Source of the DNA: an uncultured archaeon
GTDB lineage: Archaea; Halobacteriota; Methanosarcinia; Methanosarcinales; Methanoperedenaceae
Reading direction: 5' to 3'
Length of the DNA: 11,529 nucleotides
NCBI GenBank assembly: GCA_902386085.1
Contig: CABMIA010000058.1
Coordinates: forward strand, 1-11,529
Shown: in pieces, positions 1 to 5,342 of the stretch
How the letters are laid out: each line of letters begins with the position of its first letter
Position numbering within the stretch: the stretch's first letter is position 1
Made by a program: the position numbers and the translations under genes
The notes under the pieces: generated by a model
What the model was told of the DNA's origin: nothing
Seen by the model: the letters and a program-made list of their open reading frames with translations, nothing else
Database searches by the model: none

Positions 1-211
1 CCCGCTCGTCGGTCAGTGCCTGGTAGGCTAATTGCGGATTACATGCTCCCAGGATTATATACTCCTCGAAATCCACATTGAGTTTGGTCTTGAGCGTTTG
101 CTTTACGTCTATTTCGGTAAGAACCCCGAAACCTTCTTTTTTCAGTTCTTCTTTTACTTTCGCAATGGCATCAGCATAACCCAGCGGAGACGATTTTTTG
201 TAGTTGTACAC
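1..211 (-). CDS. DUF302 domain protein (partial, 3' end outside window)
   Basis: The first 70 codons are present and the gene runs off the left edge of the window. The residues YIILGACNPQLAYQAL and the preceding TLKTKLNVDFEEY are the characteristic core of the DUF302 family, whose members are small soluble or periplasmic proteins of unsettled function. The single visible Cys lies in the conserved ACNP motif. I chose a GTG start at 209-211 because a GGAGGT Shine-Dalgarno (220-225 on the complement) sits eight bases upstream. The gene starts 23 bases after the SHOCT gene ends, on the same strand, so the two are probably cotranscribed. No signal peptide is visible at this start. DUF302 genes are often found near metal or sulfur redox genes, which fits the HMA chaperone nearby, but the function here is not known. 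Confidence 0.85.
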   Translation of the reverse strand, partial: MYNYKKSSPLGYADAIAKVKEELKKEGFGVLTEIDVKQTLKTKLNVDFEEYIILGACNPQLAYQALTDER

Positions 212-234
212 TTTAAGTTACCTCCGTCTCTTCA

Positions 235-465
235 TTATAGCAGGTCTTTCTTTTTCTCTTCAAATTCTTCTTTACTTATCTCTCCCCTCGCGTACCTTTT
301 CTTAAGGATTTCAAGCGCTGATTCCTGTTCTCTCCTGGCTCCGCCGCTTTCCCATAAATACTTGATAAGCAGCACAATTCCGATGATCACCAGTATCCAG
401 AATATCAGCCCGATAATCCACATTCCATAGCCATTACTATAACCGTCCATCATTCCGAATAGCAT
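235..465 (-). CDS. single-TM SHOCT domain protein
   Basis: This 76-residue protein has a Gly/Met/Tyr-rich N-terminus, one hydrophobic membrane segment (about residues 14-34) and a charged C-terminal SHOCT module (about 48-76) with the typical pattern ALEILKKRYARGEISKEEFE. SHOCT (short C-terminal domain) proteins are small membrane proteins thought to mediate oligomerisation; no enzymatic role is known. The Met-rich MLFGMMDG start may bind soft metals, but that is inference. The ATG at 463-465 is preceded by GGAGGT with a five-base spacer, a clear ribosome binding site. It is the first gene of a probable two-gene unit with the DUF302 gene. The length is normal for the family. Confidence 0.88.
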   Translation of the reverse strand: MLFGMMDGYSNGYGMWIIGLIFWILVIIGIVLLIKYLWESGGARREQESALEILKKRYARGEISKEEFEEKKKDLL

Positions 466-500
466 TGTTTACCTCCACTAATAATAATTGATTTTTGTAC

Positions 501-510
501 TATAAAAAAT
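501..510 (-). promoter_or_regulatory. probable TATA box of the SHOCT-DUF302 unit
   Basis: Read on the minus strand the sequence is ATTTTTTATA. Its centre lies about 40 bases upstream of the SHOCT ATG. An archaeal start site some 26 bases downstream would leave a leader just long enough to hold the GGAGGT ribosome binding site at 471-476. The call rests on spacing and composition only. Confidence 0.4.
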
Positions 511-584
511 AGAGCCCGCAGGTATGGGATAAATGTGGCATAAAAGAAGTAACAATTTGCTCAATCCAGTTCAAGAACCCTGTT

Positions 585-800
585 TTACTTTCTCGCTGTT
601 GCTATATATCCGAGATCGTTCACAGCCTTTTCTATATCTGATGCTGCCGCTACCACAGGATCGTACTCCACGACTGCCATTCTCTCATTCAAAGAAACCT
701 TCGCGTTCTTGACCCCTCTCTTTTTTCCAAGCGTGAGCTCGATGCCTGTAGAACATGCTCCGCATCGCATTCCGGCGATATCAAGGATTACTTTTTCCAT
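585..800 (-). CDS. heavy-metal-associated (HMA) domain protein, CopZ-like metallochaperone
   Basis: This is a stand-alone HMA domain of 71 residues, the usual length for a CopZ/Atx1-type chaperone. The metal-binding loop is GMRCGACS, with Cys13 and Cys16 in the GMxCxxC arrangement that binds Cu(I) or another soft metal ion. The remainder (GVKNAKVSLNERMAVVEYDP, then DIEKAVNDLGY) matches the usual strand and helix order of the ferredoxin-like fold. It would act in the cytoplasm, delivering metal to an ATPase or a regulator. No P-type ATPase is visible in this window. The ATG at 798-800 is preceded on its strand by GAGGT with a five-base spacer. It diverges from the metal-related membrane genes beginning at 987 and probably shares their control region. 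Cu(I) specificity is inferred. Confidence 0.9.
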   Translation of the reverse strand: MEKVILDIAGMRCGACSTGIELTLGKKRGVKNAKVSLNERMAVVEYDPVVAAASDIEKAVNDLGYIATARK

Positions 801-986
801 AACGAACCTCGTTTTTTACTTGAATACTATACTGTTTTTCTATTTGATTTTTACTATACACGCAGAGCAGGAACCAATGCAGACACCCCCGCCTCATATA
901 CTTTACATTAAACGTAAAGTACATATATTGCAAAAGGTAAAAAGGAGAACTATCAATATTTTTGCAAAAAACTTGGAGTTGTATGA
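801..986. promoter_or_regulatory. divergent control region between HMA gene and DUF2933-like operon
   Basis: This AT-rich intergenic region separates the HMA chaperone gene (minus) from the membrane-protein run (plus). On the plus side it contains a perfect inverted repeat (900-920), a TATA-like CATATATTG (922-930) and a Shine-Dalgarno GGAG (975-978) eight bases before the ATG at 987. On the minus side the only clear signal is GAGGT in front of the HMA ATG; a TATA element probably lies in the AT tract around 823-853, but I cannot place it firmly. Confidence 0.55.
900..920. promoter_or_regulatory. perfect 7-bp inverted repeat, candidate metal-regulator operator
   Basis: ACTTTAC, a seven-base spacer (ATTAAAC) and GTAAAGT form a perfect dyad. 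It ends one base before the TATA-like CATATATTG, so a bound protein would cover the BRE/upstream edge of the promoter of the 987 operon. The arm ATACTTTAC recurs at 5215-5223 in front of the Lrp-TRASH regulator gene. Two facing arms one helical turn or so apart fit a dimeric Lrp-type regulator. The identity of the binding protein is inference. Confidence 0.5.
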
Positions 987-1250
987 ATGGAAGAAGATTC
1001 GAATAACCTGAAAATAAGTGAAGGATCCTTCAGCAAATACAGGCATATATTAATTATGGTACTCTGTTGCGTGATCCCGGTTGTGCTCATCGGGATTCTG
1101 TGGGTTGCAGGAGTTTCGCAGAATATACTTTCTTTCGGAATACTGCTGCTTTGCCCGATAATGCATCTTCTGATGATGAAAAACGTGAAACATGGACATG
1201 ATATAGAAAATAAGACAGACAATGAGAATAAAAAAGAGGAACTTACATGA
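987..1250 (+). CDS. DUF2933-like small membrane protein with Cys/Met/His clusters
   Basis: An 87-residue protein with two membrane segments (about 20-42 and 46-64). The second contains CPIMHLLMM and ends in KHGHD, which resembles the CPxMHxxM signature of DUF2933 proteins found in copper and heavy-metal gene clusters. The first segment carries adjacent Cys27 and Cys28 followed by Pro31. Cys, Met and His in membrane helices would suit Cu(I) binding, but this is inference. The C-terminal tail is highly charged (residues 68-86). I chose the ATG at 987 because GGAG lies eight bases upstream; an ATG four bases earlier is in another frame. The stop overlaps the next ATG by four bases (ATGA), indicating translational coupling. 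It is the first gene of the plus-strand run. Confidence 0.72.
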   Translation: MEEDSNNLKISEGSFSKYRHILIMVLCCVIPVVLIGILWVAGVSQNILSFGILLLCPIMHLLMMKNVKHGHDIENKTDNENKKEELT

Positions 1251-1693
1251 GAATACCAGGAATTATAATAGTGCTTTTGATCTTGATTACGGCAGCAGTT
1301 AGCGGGTGTTTGTCAGGCAAAGAACCCCAAACCGAAAACCCCGCTACTGTAATTCCTACTTCTAATGTAGATAAAGCATCTGCAACTGATTTATCGGAAA
1401 CGAGAGAGAATTCAGAGGCTGGAATAAAGATAACAGCAACCTATCTTCCAGATATCACCGATGCCACAGCTTTTGAAATTAAAGTCACAGCTCATATGAA
1501 CTACAATGATGATTTTAAGAATAACTCTTACCTGCGGGATTCCAGTGGTAAAACATATCAAGCTTTATCTTATGAAGGTACAGGCGGGCATCATGCAAGC
1601 GGTACACTTCGATTTCCAAAGATAGAAAGCAGGAGTTTTGAACTTGTGATCAGGGACGTTGCAGGAGTGAATGAGAGGGTCTTCAAGTGGTAG
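1247..1693 (+). CDS. secreted lipoprotein, function unknown
   Basis: The N-terminus has one Arg, a hydrophobic stretch (about 5-18) and a lipobox AVSGC, so Cys21 should be the lipid-modified first residue of the mature protein. A low-complexity Thr/Ser/Glu-rich linker (about 24-56) leads to a probable small beta domain (about 58-148). That domain contains IKITATYLPDITDATAFEIK and later SGKTYQALSYEGTGGHHASG. The linked strand pattern suggests an immunoglobulin-like or transthyretin-like fold, and the GGHH group might bind metal; both are guesses. I do not recognise a named family. Its start overlaps the preceding gene by four bases, and its 3' end overlaps or abuts the next gene, so it belongs to the same transcript. 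Confidence 0.75.
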   Translation: MRIPGIIIVLLILITAAVSGCLSGKEPQTENPATVIPTSNVDKASATDLSETRENSEAGIKITATYLPDITDATAFEIKVTAHMNYNDDFKNNSYLRDSSGKTYQALSYEGTGGHHASGTLRFPKIESRSFELVIRDVAGVNERVFKW

Positions 1694-2189
1694 GTATATG
1701 CCAGGTATCAAAAGCCTTTTAAAAGATCCGTATTTTTTCGGAATGAGTGCAGGGATACTTGTAATACTTTTCAATATCTCTATCGCTTCCCTGGCAGAAG
1801 GTTCACTTGAAAAAGGATACCAGGTTTTTCTTAGTAACGGGATATTTGTTTACCTGATCCCCATAGCAGTCGGGATTCAGATGGGGCTTTTCAGATACCA
1901 CAGGAATATTACCATGGTAAATATCGCTGGTTCAGAAAAAATGGGCTTGGCTGGTTCAGCCACTTCTTCGCTGACGATGGTGGCATGCTGCCTGCACCAT
2001 GTGAGCGACCTGTTGCCTACAGTTGGTTTTATCATTGCAGCGTCATCGCTCCTAATCCAGTACAAAGATGCCATAATCACAATCGGATTACTTGCTAACA
2101 TGGCAGGGAGCGCTTATATTGCAAGAGCGATCCTGCGAGACAGATCGATTATTGCGGAAGCGAAAAATCTGCGGTCTGAACGGAGATAA
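1671..2189 (+). CDS. multi-spanning membrane protein with CCLHH motif, possible metal transport role
   Basis: A 172-residue protein with four or five membrane segments (about 22-44, 54-74, 92-108, 116-130, 134-156). The most distinctive part is the helix TSSLTMVACCLHHVSDLLP, with Cys106, Cys107, His109 and His110 (numbered from the 1671 start) near the membrane followed by Asp and Pro. Such a vicinal Cys pair with a His pair is a plausible soft-metal site, and it recalls, without clear homology, the paired Cys of mercury and copper membrane transporters. Two starts are possible. The ATG at 1671 has AGGAG just upstream and overlaps the lipoprotein gene by 23 bases; the ATG at 1698 begins just after the lipoprotein stop and gives 163 residues. 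I could not settle this. The next gene begins directly at its stop. Function is not known. Confidence 0.75.
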   Translation: MRGSSSGRYMPGIKSLLKDPYFFGMSAGILVILFNISIASLAEGSLEKGYQVFLSNGIFVYLIPIAVGIQMGLFRYHRNITMVNIAGSEKMGLAGSATSSLTMVACCLHHVSDLLPTVGFIIAASSLLIQYKDAIITIGLLANMAGSAYIARAILRDRSIIAEAKNLRSERR

Positions 2190-2684
2190 ATGAAAAAAGT
2201 TCATATTGTAATCATCGTGGCTGCTGTGCTTGTTATATCTTTTATATTCCTTTCAGATAGCAAAAAAAGTATCTTTACTGAAAAACCCGGCGATATGACA
2301 CTTATTAGATACGAAACAGGCGAGGCCGCAGCACAACAGATTTCGAGCATGTACGGGCTAAAGGATATCCCTCTGGAGAAAGCTTACTCAGCTGTGTACA
2401 GGAGCAAGAACGGCATCATGCGTATCTGGGTCGCCGAAGCTCCTGACCATAATACTGCAAACGATGCCTTCAATGCCATGAACTCCATGCTTGGAGGTTC
2501 AACAGGCCACGAAGGGCATGAATACTCAGGTGATGTGGGACAGACCGACTCGCATAAAGGGCATGGTGATGCAGGCATGATAAATGGCACCAAACCCACA
2601 AAAGTAGATATTATGGAGTTCGTGAAGCCCGATGTCTATATGATGAAAGCAAACAATGCTGTGATGAATATTAGGATGGCGTAG
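2190..2684 (+). CDS. membrane-anchored protein with His-rich loop, putative metal binding
   Basis: A 164-residue protein with an N-terminal hydrophobic anchor (about 4-22) and an extracytoplasmic body. Between residues 106 and 126 is a His/Asp/Glu-rich stretch (GHEGHEYSGD, then SHKGHGD) with His107, His110, His122 and His125, a typical metal-binding loop. The preceding segment (about 66-101: SAVYRSKNGIMRIWVAEAPD, then a helix rich in Ala, Asn and Met) and a Met-rich C-terminus (Met151, Met152, Met159, Met163) also look suited to soft metals. I recognise no family. The ATG follows the previous stop with no gap, and GGAG (2182-2185) is four bases upstream, so translation is coupled. Context suggests that it holds or senses copper or a similar metal outside the membrane; this is inference. 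Confidence 0.75.
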   Translation: MKKVHIVIIVAAVLVISFIFLSDSKKSIFTEKPGDMTLIRYETGEAAAQQISSMYGLKDIPLEKAYSAVYRSKNGIMRIWVAEAPDHNTANDAFNAMNSMLGGSTGHEGHEYSGDVGQTDSHKGHGDAGMINGTKPTKVDIMEFVKPDVYMMKANNAVMNIRMA

Positions 2685-2731
2685 TGAAAACGATGAGAAT
2701 AGAATTTCGCAGGCTGACTGCGGGGTCATAA
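2684..2731 (+). other. 15-codon open frame bridging two genes, doubtful peptide
   Basis: A GTG overlapping the last base of the preceding stop opens a 15-codon frame (VKTMRIEFRRLTAGS). It ends in a TAA whose last base is the first base of the following ATG. The frame could let ribosomes pass from the His-rich gene to the ubiquitin-like gene without a break. Nothing shows that the peptide itself has a function, and a frame this short can occur by chance. Confidence 0.15.
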
Positions 2732-3024
2732 TGAAAATAAAAGTGAATTATGATTTTACCCAGCAGGAGCTTGTTGGCGAAACGGATGTATTTGAAATCA
2801 CAGAAGGAACTGGGCTTGGAGAATTATTGCGGATAATAGATGCAAGGATTGTAGAAACTGGAAAAAATAAGGGCATAGAGACTACTTATAAAACGACTCT
2901 TATCAATGACCAGCTGAATGGATGTGTCGTTTTTATTAACGGTTCAGCGCCGGAAAATATGCTGGATCACGAGTTACATGATGGAGATGCTGTTGAGTTT
3001 GTTTATGGATTCTGTGGAGGATGA
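2731..3024 (+). CDS. MoaD/ThiS-like ubiquitin-fold protein with C-terminal Gly-Gly
   Basis: This 97-residue protein has the beta-grasp pattern of sulfur carrier and archaeal modifier (SAMP) proteins: opening strand MKIKVNYDF, helix GLGELLRIIDARIV, the segment GCVVFINGS, then LHDGDAVEFVYGFCGG. The last two residues are Gly-Gly, the group that is adenylated by an E1-like enzyme and turned into a thiocarboxylate or linked to lysine. A Cys directly before the diglycine is unusual compared with the common AGG or PPGG endings. Partners such as MoaE, MoeB/UbaA or ThiG are not in this window, so molybdopterin, tRNA thiolation, cysteine synthesis or protein modification all remain possible. It follows the metal-related run closely and precedes the DUF63 gene with overlap. 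Confidence 0.82.
   Translation: MKIKVNYDFTQQELVGETDVFEITEGTGLGELLRIIDARIVETGKNKGIETTYKTTLINDQLNGCVVFINGSAPENMLDHELHDGDAVEFVYGFCGG
3016..3020 (+). promoter_or_regulatory. Shine-Dalgarno GGAGG formed by the Gly-Gly codons
   Basis: The GGA GGA codons for the terminal diglycine of the ubiquitin-like protein also form the GGAGG ribosome binding site of the DUF63 gene. It touches the ATG at 3021 but lies nine bases from the ATG at 3030, which is normal spacing. This favours 3030 as the true start. Confidence 0.55.
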
Positions 3025-3029
3025 CAGTA

Positions 3030-3869
3030 ATGAACGGATTGATCGATTTCATAAATCGGAATTATATTGAGGGCATCATCAACGATACGAGTTATAACCA
3101 TTTTGACATGATAACATACGTCATTATTCTATTTGCGGGCGTATATGCGGTTCTAAAAATATTTAATAAATTGAGAATTAAAGTTGATGAGGAATTTGTC
3201 ATCGCTACGGTTCCCTATATTTTCATGGGTTCGGTATTTCGGGTAATCGAGGATGCGGATCTTCTAAAGCCGCCTATCAAATATTTTTTCATTACGCCGC
3301 TGATTTACTTTGTGATATTTGCTATCTGTTTCGGTATTCTTCTCCTCACGAGATACCTTGAAAAGCTCGGGAAAATAAAAAACCATATCAAAACATATGC
3401 ATTGGCCGGTGTGGCAATATCATTAGCAGGCGTTGCTATCCTTATTTATTTTAGCTCCTATAACTGGAATCTCAATATTTTGGTATACAGCCTTGTGCCA
3501 GCCATAATTTTGACAGAATTAATTAAAAGAATATCACCCGCGGTCGGTATGACCTATCTCCGCAGCAGGATGTATTCATTTGCGATCTTCTCATTTCTGC
3601 TTGATTCATTTACAACATATATTGGCGTTGATCTTCTGGGGTATACGAACAAACATCCCTTCAGTTCCTTCCTGACTTCCATTTTTGGAACCGGAGCCAT
3701 ACTGATCCCTTTGTCACTGATTTTGGCACTTGTGATAATAATGTTGCTTGAAAAGGATTCAAGGGATGACAAGGACAAAGGTGAGAAGTATATACTGGCG
3801 TTGACGTTAATTGTTCTTGGTTTTTCTATGGGCGCAAGGAATTTGCTGGCGATGGCCTTAGCAGTTTAA
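3030..3869 (+). CDS. DUF63 family integral membrane protein
   Basis: DUF63 proteins are archaeal multi-spanning membrane proteins of unknown function, usually around 270-300 residues; this one has 279 from the chosen start. Family-like features are the early HFDMITYVIILFAGVYAVLK segment, the middle ATVPYIFMGSVFRVIEDADL (Pro, Arg and acidic residues between helices) and the following FFITPLIYFVIF. About eight hydrophobic segments are visible. A charged loop (EKDSRDDKDKGEKY) precedes the final helix. The frame opens at 3021, overlapping the upstream stop, but the GGAGG at 3016-3020 is correctly spaced only for the ATG at 3030. It is the last gene of the plus-strand run. Function is not known, and I see no motif for a specific activity. 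Confidence 0.83.
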   Translation: MNGLIDFINRNYIEGIINDTSYNHFDMITYVIILFAGVYAVLKIFNKLRIKVDEEFVIATVPYIFMGSVFRVIEDADLLKPPIKYFFITPLIYFVIFAICFGILLLTRYLEKLGKIKNHIKTYALAGVAISLAGVAILIYFSSYNWNLNILVYSLVPAIILTELIKRISPAVGMTYLRSRMYSFAIFSFLLDSFTTYIGVDLLGYTNKHPFSSFLTSIFGTGAILIPLSLILALVIIMLLEKDSRDDKDKGEKYILALTLIVLGFSMGARNLLAMALAV

Positions 3870-3895
3870 TGTTTGTGCATTATCGGCTGCCCATG

Positions 3896-3960
3896 GTTCA
3901 AGCAGCCTGTCGATACGTCTCTTGACTGTGTGAACGCTTATCGGGCAAGACTTGACCGTC
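3896..3960 (-). pseudogene. HTH remnant of an Lrp/AsnC-TRASH type regulator
   Basis: This short stretch aligns without gaps to 5046-5110 inside the intact Lrp-TRASH gene, with 50 of 65 bases identical by hand count, including a run of 16. Read on the minus strand it gives TVKSCPISVHTVKRRIDRLLE against IAKSCLTSIPTVKSRVDRLLE in the intact protein, 13 of 21 residues identical, covering the recognition helix. On either side the similarity stops: downstream it reads PWAADNAQTLN, and upstream it runs into the lipoprotein 3' end. There is no start codon or dimerisation domain. It lies between two convergent genes and is best read as the decayed relic of a duplicated or related regulator. Confidence 0.65.
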
Positions 3961-3969
3961 TCATATTTT

Positions 3970-4557
3970 TTATCGTCCCGGCCACCATGATATTGATTTT
4001 ACTTTAATAGGCAAAGACCCGAAGTCAGGTCCGGTGAAGCTATCAGGATAATCCAAAAAGAAATTTAATCCATGTGCCTCTACCGGGACCCTGAATACCG
4101 CTTTTCCTCTCTTGGTTTGGTTCGGATATGAATCATTCAACAATCCGATACCATCGTAGCCAGCATAGAGTATAGGGTCATACTTAAACCCGGTATTATC
4201 CCTGAGTGCAAACGGAGTATTCGTAAACCTGATTGTTTTATTGCCAGTGTTCTTAATCCAAAAATCTGCTACTATCAAAACATTTCCTTCACCCGCTACC
4301 TCATTAATGTGTTGTCCTCCTGAACTGTAAAAGGTATTGTCAGTTTTATTAGCCTCCATGACTGTAGCTTCCATTGCTGGTAATACAGCTATTTCTCCTA
4401 AATTCAGGTCTGATTTTGTTTGCGTTAAAGGGATTTGTGTTGATACAGGTGTTTTATTTTGTATCGGCGTAGACGCATCTTGTCTTACACAACCGGATAT
4501 TATGACAGATAACAATAAAACAGTAAGCAGAAAAACCATTCTCATATTCGTTTTCAT
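3970..4557 (-). CDS. lipoprotein with DUF4352-like domain
   Basis: A 195-residue secreted protein. A hydrophobic signal segment (about 8-20) ends in the lipobox VIISGC with Cys23 as the lipidation site, followed by a Thr/Pro/Gln-rich linker (about 27-50). The rest looks like a DUF4352/telokin-like beta domain: NVLIVADFWIKNTGNKTIRF (a conserved-strand pattern ending in N-T-x-N-K-T), FALRDNTGFKYDP, and a near-terminal NQTKRGKAVFRVP. Such domains are common in archaeal and bacterial surface lipoproteins and have no established activity. The gene starts 27 bases after the Lrp-TRASH regulator ends on the same strand, so it may be cotranscribed with it. I see no clear Shine-Dalgarno. Met5 and Met7 are alternative starts. 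Confidence 0.8.
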   Translation of the reverse strand: MKTNMRMVFLLTVLLLSVIISGCVRQDASTPIQNKTPVSTQIPLTQTKSDLNLGEIAVLPAMEATVMEANKTDNTFYSSGGQHINEVAGEGNVLIVADFWIKNTGNKTIRFTNTPFALRDNTGFKYDPILYAGYDGIGLLNDSYPNQTKRGKAVFRVPVEAHGLNFFLDYPDSFTGPDFGSLPIKVKSISWWPGR

Positions 4558-4584
4558 ATTTTCACATTTGATAATTATCGTTTA

Positions 4585-5184
4585 TTACGCGTTTGCGAGC
4601 AGTTTCGTGTATTTCTTTTCAAACTCTGTCTGGCAGGTATTGCAGCAAAAGAAATAATCCTTATCTTCGAATTTCTTCCTGACCGCATCCCCTGTCATTT
4701 TCCTGTCGCAATAAGCGCAGGTTAAAGTTATACTGGATGACGCGAGCGGGATAGTTGCGTCTTTCCTGAATGCATTTTTTACGGATACAATGCGGATGTT
4801 GTTCACATCCGTAAGATTTATCCTATCCTGTATCGCAAGAATACGCTTCATATCACCTGCTAATCTGGATACTACGGCTATGTCAGAATCAGAAGTCACA
4901 TACAATTCCTTTACCTCTTCCAGCTCCCTGAGTTCCTCGGTTATCCTGCCAATCGCTCCGGGCTTTGCATTTACAAGAAGGAGCGCTTCCGTAATACCCA
5001 GCTTGGTGTTATCGATATCTATGGTGAATTTGCTTATGACCCCCAGTTCAAGCAGCCTGTCCACGCGGCTCTTGACGGTAGGAATGCTTGTCAGGCAGGA
5101 TTTGGCTATCTCCTGGAAAGACTTCCGGCTGTTATTCTGCAAATGCGTTAATATCCTGACATCGAGATTGTCCAGTTCTACCAT
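4585..5184 (-). CDS. Lrp/AsnC-family transcriptional regulator with C-terminal TRASH metal-sensing domain
   Basis: A 199-residue cytoplasmic regulator. Residues 3-48 form the Lrp-type winged helix-turn-helix (LDNLDVRILTHLQNNSRKSF, recognition helix around IPTVKSRVDRLL), and about 65-138 the RAM ligand/dimer domain. A TRASH domain of about 45 residues follows, with Cys156 and Cys159 (CAYC) and Cys180, Cys181 and Cys184 (CCNTC). The same architecture is known in archaeal copper regulators such as CopR/CopT of Sulfolobus and the Halobacterium copper regulator, which control copper ATPase and chaperone genes. It is thus a natural candidate to control the HMA gene and the 987 operon. There is no Shine-Dalgarno, and a TATA-like TATTTAGA lies about 29 bases before the ATG, so the mRNA is probably leaderless. 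Copper rather than another soft metal is inferred. Confidence 0.92.
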   Translation of the reverse strand: MVELDNLDVRILTHLQNNSRKSFQEIAKSCLTSIPTVKSRVDRLLELGVISKFTIDIDNTKLGITEALLLVNAKPGAIGRITEELRELEEVKELYVTSDSDIAVVSRLAGDMKRILAIQDRINLTDVNNIRIVSVKNAFRKDATIPLASSSITLTCAYCDRKMTGDAVRKKFEDKDYFFCCNTCQTEFEKKYTKLLANA

Positions 5185-5204
5185 TGTTTTATTTTACAGG
5201 TGAT

Positions 5205-5223
5205 GTAAATCTAAATACTTTAC
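5205..5223 (-). promoter_or_regulatory. promoter of the Lrp-TRASH gene with GTAAA/TTTAC dyad
   Basis: On the minus strand TATTTAGA (about 5210-5217) is placed as a TATA box, 26-30 bases ahead of the ATG. It lies between GTAAA (5205-5209) and TTTAC (5219-5223), a perfect five-base dyad with a nine-base spacer. The outer half reads ATACTTTAC on the plus strand (5215-5223), the same nonamer as in the dyad upstream of the 987 operon. This suggests autoregulation, but the sequence is AT-rich and short matches may be chance. Confidence 0.4.
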
Positions 5224-5307
5224 GGTTCACGAATTCCTGGTGGTCTAGCGGCGACTAGTGTTAAACCCGCAGCTATGTTTATTTTAATTCCACACTGCTT
5301 TTTGCGT

Positions 5308-5318
5308 ATTGTTTTAAT
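5308..5318 (+). promoter_or_regulatory. possible TATA box of the 5343 lipoprotein gene
   Basis: The stretch around TGTTTTAATAT lies roughly 25-35 bases before the ATG at 5343, where no Shine-Dalgarno can be seen. The spacing fits a leaderless or nearly leaderless transcript. Evidence is limited to composition and distance. Confidence 0.3.
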
Positions 5319-5342
5319 ATCCGGATCAACCAATAGAAAACT

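Noticed and set aside
32..430. Plus-strand open frame across the start of the window.
   Set aside because: It is antisense to the DUF302 and SHOCT genes, which have clear families and ribosome binding sites; its translation is low-complexity and Phe/Ser-rich.
928..970. Two copies of TTGCAAAA 35 bases apart in the 987 leader, and a short frame starting at TTG near 962.
   Set aside because: The octamers are AT-rich and partly palindromic, and the short frame ends after some 14 codons without its own ribosome binding site.
5238..5275. A TGGTGGTCTAGCGGCGAC stretch that resembles the D-arm region of a tRNA gene.
   Set aside because: No acceptor stem, anticodon arm or T-arm can be folded around it, so it is only a short chance likeness.
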